A stretch of DNA of 64,000 bases from Planctomycetota bacterium. GTDB taxonomy: Bacteria > Planctomycetota > UBA1135 > UBA2386. Under the pieces are notes generated by a model. The model saw nothing but the letters and a program-made list of their open reading frames with translations, was not told where the DNA came from and did no database searches. This document shows, in pieces, positions 22,437 to 29,722 of the stretch. The stretch covers positions 186,001 through 250,000 of the forward strand of contig JACKIC010000005.1 of NCBI GenBank assembly GCA_020638655.1, in the 5' to 3' direction. Positions within the stretch are counted from its first letter, which is position 1. Every line of letters begins with the position of its first letter. The position numbers and the translations under genes were made by a program.

Positions 22437-22862
22437 ATGTTCAACCTGGAGCACCGCGTTCGCATCTTCGTGTTCCAGGTGCTCGACCAGCGCGTCGAGT
22501 ACCTGCTGCTGCGGCAGAAGCCGCGCGAAGAATGGCCGCTCGGCCCGGTCGTGGGTCCCGTGACCGCCGGCGAGAAGATCGAGGAGGCGATCCGGCGTGA
22601 GGTGCAGGCCGAGACAGGATTGCGACGCCCGATCCACCTGATCGAATTGGCGGCGCCGCAGCAGGAGATGTTCGGCGATCTGGGCCTCGTCGAATGGCCG
22701 TTCGCCTGGCAGGCGGGAACGCCGAGCGAGCCGGTCACCAACCTGCGCCCGGGCCCGATGGTCGGGGAAGTGCACTGGCTGGGATTCGAGGCAGCGTTCC
22801 AGAGCCTGGAGATGGCTCCGGACCGCGACGCCCTGGTGCGGCTGCAGCTGGCCTTGCAATAA
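22437..22862 (+). CDS. NUDIX hydrolase
   Basis: 141 residues. The Nudix box is GPVTAGEKIEEAIRREVQA followed by ETGL. It matches GX5EX7REUXEEXGU except that the first glutamate of the metal-binding REXXEE is alanine (REVQAE). That residue is not always essential, but activity may be altered. ATG 22437 is supported by the Shine-Dalgarno-like AGAGGAA about 9 nt upstream. Stand-alone gene, substrate unknown. Confidence 0.85.
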   Translation: MFNLEHRVRIFVFQVLDQRVEYLLLRQKPREEWPLGPVVGPVTAGEKIEEAIRREVQAETGLRRPIHLIELAAPQQEMFGDLGLVEWPFAWQAGTPSEPVTNLRPGPMVGEVHWLGFEAAFQSLEMAPDRDALVRLQLALQ

Positions 22863-22954
22863 TCCGCATCCGTTTGGACCCTGGGGGCGTATAGGGGCGC
22901 CATCCAACCGCGCATCCTCGCCCACAGCCCCCGGCGCGCCCCCTCGCACCAGCC

Positions 22955-23350
22955 ATGACGGACGATTCCAAGACCAACCCCCGGGCCTCGAGCGCCCCCG
23001 CCGACACCACCCTCGCCGACGGGCGCATGCCGAGTTCGTCGATGCGCAGCTACGCGCTGCTCACCAACGACCTCAAGCAGCTCTACATGGGCTTCTACAA
23101 GGCCACCTACGGCAAGTCGAAGATCGACCTCAAGACCAAGGAGTTCATCGCCATCGCCGCGGCGCTGACTTCCGGCTGCAAGGGCTGCCTCGAAGGACAC
23201 CTCAAGAAGGCCAAGCGCGAGGGCGCCACCAGCGACGAGATCGCCGAGGTCATCGCGATCACGCTGGGCGTCAACGCGGCGACGATCGTCGACCGCTCGG
23301 ACATCGCCAATTTCAACCTCGGCGGCCTGTTCGAACGCCCGGAGAACTGA
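22955..23350 (+). CDS. carboxymuconolactone decarboxylase / AhpD-like protein
   Basis: 131 residues. CMD-domain features: SYALLTNDLKQLYMGFYKATYG, KTKEFIAIAAALTSGCKGCLEGHLKKAKREGAT and EVIAITLGVNAA. The redox pair is CKGC with the AhpD-type histidine three residues later (CLEGH). A role in peroxide or disulfide metabolism is known for AhpD; here it is inferred. Upstream there is a TATAGG hexamer but about 57 nt before the ATG. Confidence 0.88.
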   Translation: MTDDSKTNPRASSAPADTTLADGRMPSSSMRSYALLTNDLKQLYMGFYKATYGKSKIDLKTKEFIAIAAALTSGCKGCLEGHLKKAKREGATSDEIAEVIAITLGVNAATIVDRSDIANFNLGGLFERPEN

Positions 23351-23441
23351 TGCCGGCGACGACGCGCGCGCGAAGAACAGCGCAGATCGATCGCTCCGCG
23401 AGCAAACCCGCGGGGTCCGAGCTACGTTGAGGGCGGGTCCG

Positions 23442-24800
23442 ATGCACGCTGCCACCCGCCACACGATCCTGCCCCCCATCCCGCCCGCGCTGCGGTTCGC
23501 CCTGTCGGGCTGTCTGCTCGCCGGGATCCTCTACCTGGGCCTGTTCTGGGAACCCGGCACCGACTCGACCCATCGCCAACCCGCGACTCCCGAGATCGTG
23601 GTTCCGGTGCCCAGGCTCGACCTGGCGTTGTTGGCCACGGTCCACGACGCGACGCGCGAACAGCGCATCCTGCTCGAGACCGAGCCGTACAAGCATCTGC
23701 TGACCGTCGCGATGGACGTCGTGCCGAGCGTCGCCGATGCGCTGGGCATGCCCGACGAACCGGTGCCGCTCGCCGAGGTGCAGGCGCACCCAGACCAATG
23801 GCGCAGCCACTGGCTGTGGTACGAGGGTCGGATCGAGGACCTGACCGGGCCGCGCCAAGGCCACCCGATCAAGGGACGGTCGATCTACGAAGCGACGCTG
23901 CGGCTGGCCGACGGCGGCCATGTGATCGCCGCGTTCACGCTGCCTCCGCCCGAAGGGCTGCACAAGGGGTCGTGGGCGCGCGTCGAGGGTTACCTGCTCA
24001 AGCTGCGCGACACCAACTACCCGTTCGAGGTGAAGTCGGCGCCGATGCTCATCGGCCGCGCGATCCAGCCGGACTACGAGGACTGGGGACCGGTGACCGA
24101 ACTCGATCCGCGCATCATGGCGCAGATCGTCGACAACAACTTCTGGCCCGGCAGCCCGGCATGGCGATCCGTCGACGAGGACCAGGGCGAGCCGCTGTGG
24201 CACCTCGCGGCGTACGCACGCGACACCGCCAAGGACCGCACGCTCGAGGATTGGCGCAAGTTCGGCACGCTCAACGCCGCCGAGACCCATCCGCTGCTGA
24301 TGCGCAACCAGATCGCGCACGGCGCGCCACTGCGGTTGCTCGGCACCCTGATCCGCCGCCAGACCATCGCCGCGCCGGCGAACCCCGCGGGGATCAGGCA
24401 CTGGACCGTGGCATGGGTGCAGGTGCGGGACTACGGCGGGCACGTGATCCCGGTGTGGGTGCCCAAGCGCGTCGCCGACCTGCCCGAGCGATGCGATCTC
24501 GAGGTCCGCGCCTACTACTACCGCTGGTACGTGTACGAGACGCAGGATGACACGCGCCTGCACGTACCGCTGTTCATCGCGGCCGACCTGGACCCCTACA
24601 AGCTCGAGGTCGACGGTGCCGCGCGGTGGCTGACCGGCCTGCTCGGCACGTTCGTTACCGGCCTGATCATCCTGTTCTGGTGGATCCAGCACCGCTGGGC
24701 GAAGAGCTCGATCGAGCACCAACGCCACCTCGACATGCGGCGCCGGCAACGCCGCGAGCGCGAAGCCGCGGCGTCGTCATCGGCACCTTCGTCGCCGTGA
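23442..24800 (+). CDS. membrane-anchored protein of unknown function, two TM helices
   Basis: 452 residues. A TM helix or uncleaved signal lies at about 17-36 (RFALSGCLLAGILYLGLFW), a long soluble region follows, then a C-terminal TM helix at about 405-425 (WLTGLLGTFVTGLIILFWWIQHRW) and a very basic cytoplasmic tail. The soluble part has two similar beta modules (WYEGRIEDLTG...GWARVEGYLLKL and LLGTLIRRQTI...VWVPKRVADLPERCDLEVRAYYYRWY) that look like OB/SURF-like barrels; this is inference. No family recognised. A TTG 15 nt upstream is an alternative start. Its TGA overlaps the GTG of aroB (GTGA), so aroB is translationally coupled. Confidence 0.75.
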   Translation: MHAATRHTILPPIPPALRFALSGCLLAGILYLGLFWEPGTDSTHRQPATPEIVVPVPRLDLALLATVHDATREQRILLETEPYKHLLTVAMDVVPSVADALGMPDEPVPLAEVQAHPDQWRSHWLWYEGRIEDLTGPRQGHPIKGRSIYEATLRLADGGHVIAAFTLPPPEGLHKGSWARVEGYLLKLRDTNYPFEVKSAPMLIGRAIQPDYEDWGPVTELDPRIMAQIVDNNFWPGSPAWRSVDEDQGEPLWHLAAYARDTAKDRTLEDWRKFGTLNAAETHPLLMRNQIAHGAPLRLLGTLIRRQTIAAPANPAGIRHWTVAWVQVRDYGGHVIPVWVPKRVADLPERCDLEVRAYYYRWYVYETQDDTRLHVPLFIAADLDPYKLEVDGAARWLTGLLGTFVTGLIILFWWIQHRWAKSSIEHQRHLDMRRRQRREREAAASSSAPSSP

Positions 24801-25837
24801 TCACGCTGCACTGTCGACCGCCCGGCGAGAGGCCGACACAGGTCGAGATCGGCCGCGGGCTGCGTGCGTCGCTGCGCGAAGAGGTCGGGGCGCGTCCCGC
24901 GTTCCTGTTCTTCGATCCCGCTGCCGCCAAGGCAACGGAGCTCGACGACTGGCCCCAGCTGCCGTGGACCGCTGGCGAAGCCGGCAAGACCTTGGCGCAC
25001 TGCGAAGTCCTGCTCCGGGCGATGGCACACGCCGCGCTCGACCGCACCGGGTTGCTGCTCGCCGTCGGCGGCGGTGTGGTCGGCGACCTCGGCGGACTCG
25101 CCGCATCGCTGTACCTGCGCGGCATCGATGTCTGGCAGGTGCCGACCACGCTGCTGGCGATGGTCGACAGCAGCGTCGGCGGCAAGACCGCGGTCAATCT
25201 GCCAGAGGGCAAGAACCTCGTCGGAACCGTGTACCCCGCGCAGCGGGTGTTCATCGACATCGACTGGCTCGGCACGCTGCCGGAGCAGGAATACCGCAGC
25301 GGCCTCGCCGAGGTGTTGAAGGTGGCGATCGGTCTCGACCGCGAGCTCTTCGACCTGCTCGAACGCCACCGGAGCGACGTGCTCGCACGTGACCCAGACG
25401 TGATGATCGAGGTCGTGCGCCGCTCGGTCACGGCCAAGATCGCGGTGGTCGAGCGCGACCCGCGCGAACATGGCCCGAGGCGCCTGCTCAACCTCGGCCA
25501 CACGCTCGGCCACGCACTCGAGGCGCACAGCGGCTTCACCAGGCCGCATGGGCTGTGCGTCGCCAGAGGCCTGCACTTCGCGCTCGAGGTCGCGGCGCAA
25601 CGCGGCGCGATGCCGCGCGACGCTGCGGAACGAGCCCGCGCGCTGCTGCTCGCGTACGGCTTCGAGCGCGATGCGCTGCCGCCGACCGCCGCGCTGCAAT
25701 TGTTCCTGAGCCGCGACAAGAAGGTGACCGGCGACGCGCTGCAGTTCGCGATGCCTACGGACATCGGCACCAGCGAGATGCAGCCGATGGCCCTCGCGGA
25801 AATCGCGCGCTGGCTCGCTCTCGAGCCGAATTCGTGA
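24797..25837 (+). CDS. aroB: 3-dehydroquinate synthase
   Basis: 346 residues, typical length. NAD-binding GGGVVGDLGGLAAS, VPTTLLAMVDSSVGGKTAVN, the zinc ligands in SGLAEVLKVAI (Glu), NLGHTLGHALE (His) and RPHGLCVARG (His), and the closing LFLSRDKKVTGDALQFAMP are all present. It catalyses DAHP to 3-dehydroquinate, step two of the shikimate pathway. GTG 24797 is chosen because it overlaps the upstream stop and gives the expected N-terminus. No other aro gene is in the window. Confidence 0.95.
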   Translation: MITLHCRPPGERPTQVEIGRGLRASLREEVGARPAFLFFDPAAAKATELDDWPQLPWTAGEAGKTLAHCEVLLRAMAHAALDRTGLLLAVGGGVVGDLGGLAASLYLRGIDVWQVPTTLLAMVDSSVGGKTAVNLPEGKNLVGTVYPAQRVFIDIDWLGTLPEQEYRSGLAEVLKVAIGLDRELFDLLERHRSDVLARDPDVMIEVVRRSVTAKIAVVERDPREHGPRRLLNLGHTLGHALEAHSGFTRPHGLCVARGLHFALEVAAQRGAMPRDAAERARALLLAYGFERDALPPTAALQLFLSRDKKVTGDALQFAMPTDIGTSEMQPMALAEIARWLALEPNS

Positions 25838-25997
25838 CACGGCGCACGGCGCAGGAGCAAGCCGATCGGCCGCAACGAGTTGCACGTCGACTCCAGGCGC
25901 GGGATCCGATCGCGCCGGAGCCGCACGAACGGCCACCCAGCCATCCTGGGAACATCCACCAGCGCCCGCGCGTCCCCTCTCGCAGGAGGTGACAGCC

Positions 25998-26357
25998 ATG
26001 GCTGCACGTTTCGAAGTCGTCCTCGACGACGCCGGCAGGTTCTCATTCCAGCTCTGCGCGCCCGAAGGTGATGTCCTGCTCACCAGTCTTCCGGAAGCGA
26101 GCAAGATCATGGTGCAGAGCGGCGTGCTCAACGCGCGCAACTCGCTGCGTGATCCAGATCGCATGGTCGCACACAACGCGGAGGACGGCAGCCACTTCGC
26201 CGTACTCAAGGACCGCCACGGCGAGGTCCTGGCGCGCACGTCGCGCGTCGCTTCGGCAGAGGCACTCGAGCAACTGCTGGAGACGGTGCGCACGCTCGGC
26301 GCGACCGCGCCGCTGGTCGATCGCACCAAGCGACGGCCGGAGCAGGCCGCCGGTTGA
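25998..26357 (+). CDS. DUF1508 (YegP-type) protein with two repeats
   Basis: 119 residues containing two beta-hairpin repeats: RFEVVLDDAGRFSFQLCAPEGDVLLTS, and later GSHFAVLKDRHGEVLARTSRVAS. This is the YegP/DUF1508 arrangement; the motif between the repeats (KIMVQSGVLNARNSL) is more divergent than in E. coli. A perfect AGGAGGT lies 9 nt before the ATG, one of the strongest ribosome binding sites here. Convergent with the BtuF-like gene; an 8-bp inverted repeat, CTGATGCG-A-CGCATCAG, at 26369-26385 spans the junction and may end both transcripts. Confidence 0.8.
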   Translation: MAARFEVVLDDAGRFSFQLCAPEGDVLLTSLPEASKIMVQSGVLNARNSLRDPDRMVAHNAEDGSHFAVLKDRHGEVLARTSRVASAEALEQLLETVRTLGATAPLVDRTKRRPEQAAG

Positions 26358-26381
26358 GCCACGATCGACTGATGCGACGCA

Positions 26382-27149
26382 TCAGGCCCGCGCGGGCTCG
26401 AGCAACGCCCTGGCGCGCTCGAGCCCGACCGTCGCGTGCACGCCGTGCCAACAGAAGTCACGACCGCTGCAACGCATCACCCGCGCGGCGCCGAAACACC
26501 CGCGGGCGGCGAGGTCCTGCGCCTGCGCCTCGTCGAAGACCCAGGGCTCGTCGGGCAGCAACACCAGATCCACGCCGGCAGCGACCACCTCGGGAACGTC
26601 GATCACGGGATACCGATCCTGCCGCCCTGCGCAGACGTTGCTCGCGCCGGTCAGGCGCAGCACGTCATGGATGTACGTGGTGTGGTTGATGCTCATCCAC
26701 GGCTTGCACCAGATCAGGTAGAGCACCCGCACCGGACTCGCCACCGGAGAGGACTGCGCAGCGGCGGATAGACGCCCGGCGATGGACTCGGCTCGCTCCG
26801 ACGCACCCAGCGCCTCGCCGAGCTCGCGCAAGCAGTCGGCGCTCTGCGCGACAGTGCACGGAGTCTGCACCAACACCGGCACGCGCTGCGCGAGCCACTG
26901 CAGGTCCTCTTCCCGGTTCTCCTCGGCGTTGCCGAGCACCAGATCGGGCGCCAGCCCCAGGATCTTCTCGAGCTCGGGGTTCTTGGTGCCCCCGATGCGA
27001 GTCACGCCGTCCAGGGATGACGCCGGATGCGTGCAGTATCGCGTGCAACCCACGAGCCGCTCCCGGCCCGCCAGGGAGACCACACTCTCCGTCGTGCTTG
27101 GGACCAGGCTGACGATGCGGGTGGCAGACCCCGTCGCGGCTCGCGGCAT
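26382..27149 (-). CDS. BtuF-like cobalamin-binding protein, apparently cytoplasmic
   Basis: 255 residues from ATG 27149. Periplasmic-binding (BtuF/COG0614) features: TRIVSLVPSTTESVVSLAGRERLVGCTRYCTHP, RIGGTKNPELEKILGLAPDLVLGNAEENREED and the closing LLPDEPWVFDEAQA. No signal peptide or lipobox is present at this start, so it would act in the cytoplasm, unlike canonical BtuF. Its ATG shares one base with the stop of the QueG-like gene (TGATG), so the two are coupled. The pair is divergent from a cobalamin riboswitch, which supports a B12-related role rather than haem or siderophore binding. Confidence 0.8.
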   Translation of the reverse strand: MPRAATGSATRIVSLVPSTTESVVSLAGRERLVGCTRYCTHPASSLDGVTRIGGTKNPELEKILGLAPDLVLGNAEENREEDLQWLAQRVPVLVQTPCTVAQSADCLRELGEALGASERAESIAGRLSAAAQSSPVASPVRVLYLIWCKPWMSINHTTYIHDVLRLTGASNVCAGRQDRYPVIDVPEVVAAGVDLVLLPDEPWVFDEAQAQDLAARGCFGAARVMRCSGRDFCWHGVHATVGLERARALLEPARA

Positions 27150-27937
27150 CACACCCGCCAGCTCCGCGGCACGAACCGCCACATCCCTAGGCCTGCGGTA
27201 CGACGCAGCTGCGCCAAGGGCTGGGTGTGACGATGCGCGTGTTCGTCCGGGCCATCGCGGTGCTCGGCGCCCACCGGACACGCGAGCCGCGTATTGCACC
27301 CCGTCTCGCAGTTGCCGGCATCGCGGTGCGTGGCGCAGCGCAACAGATCCTGTTGCCCGTTGCCGTCGTAGACCCGCGGTGCGCAGGCGGTGACACAAGG
27401 CCGCGAGCAGCCGCAGCACGGCTGGAAGCGGTGCGCGATCGACGCGTTGGTGATCGGCCCGAACGGCTCACCGTCGAGCAACAGCAGCGCGCGCAACGCG
27501 ATCCAAGGGCCGAACTCGGGGTGCAGGAGGTGCCCGGTCACCGGGGAGACGACCCCCAGCCCCGCGGATTCACCGAGGCACGAGAAACGGACGGGCGTCC
27601 GAGGGCCCGGTTCGACCACGCTGCCCGCGACGCCCTGCGCCGCGAGCCAGTGGCTCAGGTCGTGCGCGAGTCGACGCGCGAAACGGTCCGCGACCATCGC
27701 GGGTGATTCCCCGTGTGCGGCGCCGTCGGGGCCATCCGTCTGCGCGCGGAAGCGCTGCCAGAACTGGCGGCCACCGGTGCCAAGCACGACCACCGTGCCA
27801 CAGCCCGCGCGGAGTTGCTGCACCCTGCGATCGCACGGTTGACACGCATCGAAGCGCTCGGCACGCACCAGACCGAACAGGTTGAGACCGGCCTGTTCCG
27901 CCCGCTGGCGCGCCTCCTGCAACAGGGAGGATGCCAT
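27149..27937 (-). CDS. QueG-like iron-sulfur protein (possible cobalamin-processing reductase)
   Basis: 262 residues, much shorter than epoxyqueuosine reductase (about 350-380). The N-terminal half (ARQRAEQAGLNLFGLVRAERFD, GTVVVLGTGGRQFWQRF, RFSCLGESAGLGVVSP) matches the cobalamin-binding domain shared by QueG and reductive dehalogenases. A cysteine-rich segment follows: PCCGCSRPCVTACAP and, after a spacer, CETGCNTRLACPVG, consistent with [4Fe-4S] binding though spacing differs from classical QueG. The C-terminal HEAT-like part of QueG is absent. With a BtuF-like partner and a divergent B12 riboswitch, a role in handling cobalamin (reduction or removal of its upper ligand) is a better guess than tRNA modification. 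Confidence 0.75.
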   Translation of the reverse strand: MASSLLQEARQRAEQAGLNLFGLVRAERFDACQPCDRRVQQLRAGCGTVVVLGTGGRQFWQRFRAQTDGPDGAAHGESPAMVADRFARRLAHDLSHWLAAQGVAGSVVEPGPRTPVRFSCLGESAGLGVVSPVTGHLLHPEFGPWIALRALLLLDGEPFGPITNASIAHRFQPCCGCSRPCVTACAPRVYDGNGQQDLLRCATHRDAGNCETGCNTRLACPVGAEHRDGPDEHAHRHTQPLAQLRRTAGLGMWRFVPRSWRV

Positions 27938-27984
27938 GAGGTTGTTGATGGGGCGCGCGAGAGGTGGCGCGACACGAAGCAGGT

Positions 27985-28200
27985 TTAGGGTGACGGAAGT
28001 CCCTGACAAGTCCCGAGCACCAGCCTTGCCGCGCGAGGCACGACCCGTATCGTGCGTTCTTCCCGAGCGGGGAAGCCGATGCGAAGTCGGCGCTGTCCCG
28101 CAGCTGTATCCGGGGACGAAAGCCCGAAGAGCCACTGGGAACGCCGTGTCGGCGTTCCTGGGAAGGCGGGTGAGTAGGTCGATCCGGGAGCCAGAACATC
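27985..28200 (+). promoter_or_regulatory. cobalamin riboswitch (class I, AdoCbl type)
   Basis: Read 5' to 3' on the plus strand, the conserved elements appear in the canonical order. GGGGAAGCCGATGCGAAGT is at about 28069-28087, CGCTGTCCCGCAGCTGTA at about 28091-28108, AGCCACTG at about 28129-28136, a perfect hairpin with 8-bp arms GGAACGCC/GGCGTTCC at about 28137-28158, GGGAAGGC and GGGAGCCAGAAC near 28186-28197. These are the P3 core, the B12-box and the 3' strand of the aptamer. Exact ends are estimated. The orientation means it controls the secreted protein starting at 28271, about 70 nt downstream; GGCC/GGCC and GTAC/GTAC hairpins at about 28212-28236 could form the expression platform. 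Confidence 0.9.
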
Positions 28201-28270
28201 CGCACGGGAATGCGGCCGACCAGGCCGTACCTCCGTACCTGCACGGCGCGCAAGACGCCAAGGTGCCCCT

Positions 28271-29608
28271 GTGAACCCGGTCTCTCTCTGCCTTTCCCGC
28301 GCGGCGTCTCGAGCCGCGTACTGCCTTCTCCCGCTCGGCGCGGCCCTCTGCGCGCACGCCCAACAGCTCCCCGAGGGCTACACGTCCTACCTCGGCCGCC
28401 TGCAGGCCAGCGCCGGCAACCTGCTGCGGATCGCGAACGGCCGCCAGGCATCCTTCGACGGCCAGGATCTCGTCGCCGAATCGAGCACTGGAGTGACGAC
28501 GCTCCTGCACTTCGCGGCGCCCGTGTTCGGCTCGTTCACGATCGCCACCGGCGGGCCCTCCCTGCTCTTCGGAGAGAGCAGCTCGGGCGGATTGTGGCTG
28601 GTGCCGCTCAGCGCGACGCCACCGACACAGCCCCTGGCGACGCTGCCGCTCAACTACGATGCGGCGATGTATCGCCCCGGCCTGGCGGTGGTCTCCGCCA
28701 AGGCAGGCGGCTGGAGCTCGCCCGACAACGACCTCTGGGTGGTCGATCTGCAGAGTGGCGCCCTTCAGCTGCTGGCGCAGTTCCCCGGCGCGTCAGGACC
28801 GGTCGCGGTCAGCGCGGATGGAGACATCTACTACGCCACCGCCAGCCAGCTGTTCCCCTCGCCGCCGGGGACCTGCAGCGTGCTGCGGCTGCGGCGCGCC
28901 GTGGTCGATCAGGCGCTGCAGCAGAACCAGGTCCTGGGGACCGCACAGGCCGACCTGATGTGGACTGGGCTCGACGCAGCCAGCGACCTCGCCTTCGACG
29001 ATGACGGCGATCTGTTCTTCGTCGACTGGTGGAACAACCGCGTCGGCGAACTCAACGACGTCGCTTCCGCGACCCCGTGGGTGTCGACCTGGATCGACTA
29101 CGGGACCGCGACCTTCGGGGCGACGGCCCTGCAGTTCGTGCGCGGCAACGGGCGGGACAGCTTCGAGCCGTTCCAACCCGCCTCGGGCCGGCTGCTCGTG
29201 CACGAGACGAGCTACGGCACGATCAGCCAGGTGCGCGAACTGCGCAGCAGCCGCCCCGAGCTGCGCGTCTCGGTGCCCAACCCGGTTCCTGCGGGCGCGT
29301 TCGCCCTCCAGGTCACCGGCGGCCCCAGGCAGGGGCTCGGGCTGGCCGCACTCGCCGTCGACGGCCCCAGCACGTCGTTGGCGCTGACGATCCCTGGCTT
29401 CGAAGCCAGGCTGCTGTGGGAGTCACGGCTCAGCACGGCGCTCGGAACCTACGTGGTCTCCCTCGACGCCCAGGGACGAGCGACGCTCAACCTGGCCAAT
29501 CCCGGCACACAGACGCCGCTGCCGCTCCTGGCCCAGTTCGCCTGCATCGACCCCGCAGCCGGGAATCTGGGCAGCACCGAAGCCGTGCGCTTCGATCTGG
29601 GCTGGTAG
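28271..29608 (+). CDS. secreted beta-propeller-like protein under cobalamin riboswitch control
   Basis: 445 residues from GTG 28271 (AAGGTG 6 nt upstream). A Sec signal peptide covers about 1-31 (cleavage after AHA, before QQ); no lipobox. The mature part contains NHL/YncE-like blade fragments: NDLWVVDLQSGALQLLAQFPG, GPVAVSADGDIYYATAS and SDLAFDDDGDLFFVDWWNNRVGEL. The last 120 residues form a separate beta domain ending VRFDLGW, a C-terminal module I associate with exported planctomycete proteins. The riboswitch directly upstream ties expression to low B12. By analogy to Bacteroides BtuG, a surface propeller that binds B12, I infer capture or transport of cobalamin, not an enzymatic function. 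No enzyme motif is visible. Confidence 0.8.
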   Translation: MNPVSLCLSRAASRAAYCLLPLGAALCAHAQQLPEGYTSYLGRLQASAGNLLRIANGRQASFDGQDLVAESSTGVTTLLHFAAPVFGSFTIATGGPSLLFGESSSGGLWLVPLSATPPTQPLATLPLNYDAAMYRPGLAVVSAKAGGWSSPDNDLWVVDLQSGALQLLAQFPGASGPVAVSADGDIYYATASQLFPSPPGTCSVLRLRRAVVDQALQQNQVLGTAQADLMWTGLDAASDLAFDDDGDLFFVDWWNNRVGELNDVASATPWVSTWIDYGTATFGATALQFVRGNGRDSFEPFQPASGRLLVHETSYGTISQVRELRSSRPELRVSVPNPVPAGAFALQVTGGPRQGLGLAALAVDGPSTSLALTIPGFEARLLWESRLSTALGTYVVSLDAQGRATLNLANPGTQTPLPLLAQFACIDPAAGNLGSTEAVRFDLGW

Positions 29609-29688
29609 AGCCCGCGAAGGGCAGGTGCAAGGTCGTTACAGCCCGGCGCTGTCGGCAAACGGCCCGACTGGCCGTAATAGGCCCCCTC

Positions 29689-29706
29689 GGCACCGGGCCC
29701 GGTGCC
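29689..29706. repeat. 18-nt perfect palindrome between two plus-strand genes
   Basis: GGCACCGGGCCCGGTGCC is a perfect 18-nt inverted repeat in the 114-bp gap after the propeller gene, 16 nt before the next ATG. It lacks a T-run, so it is not a classical terminator; it could be an operator or a stem that blocks ribosome access. Confidence 0.5.
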
Positions 29707-29722
29707 GACTCACTGTACCGTC

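Noticed and set aside
26382..27419. Longer BtuF-like protein starting at 27419
   Set aside because: The extra 90 residues overlap the QueG-like gene in another frame and are compositionally antisense-like; ATG 27149 is coupled by TGATG.
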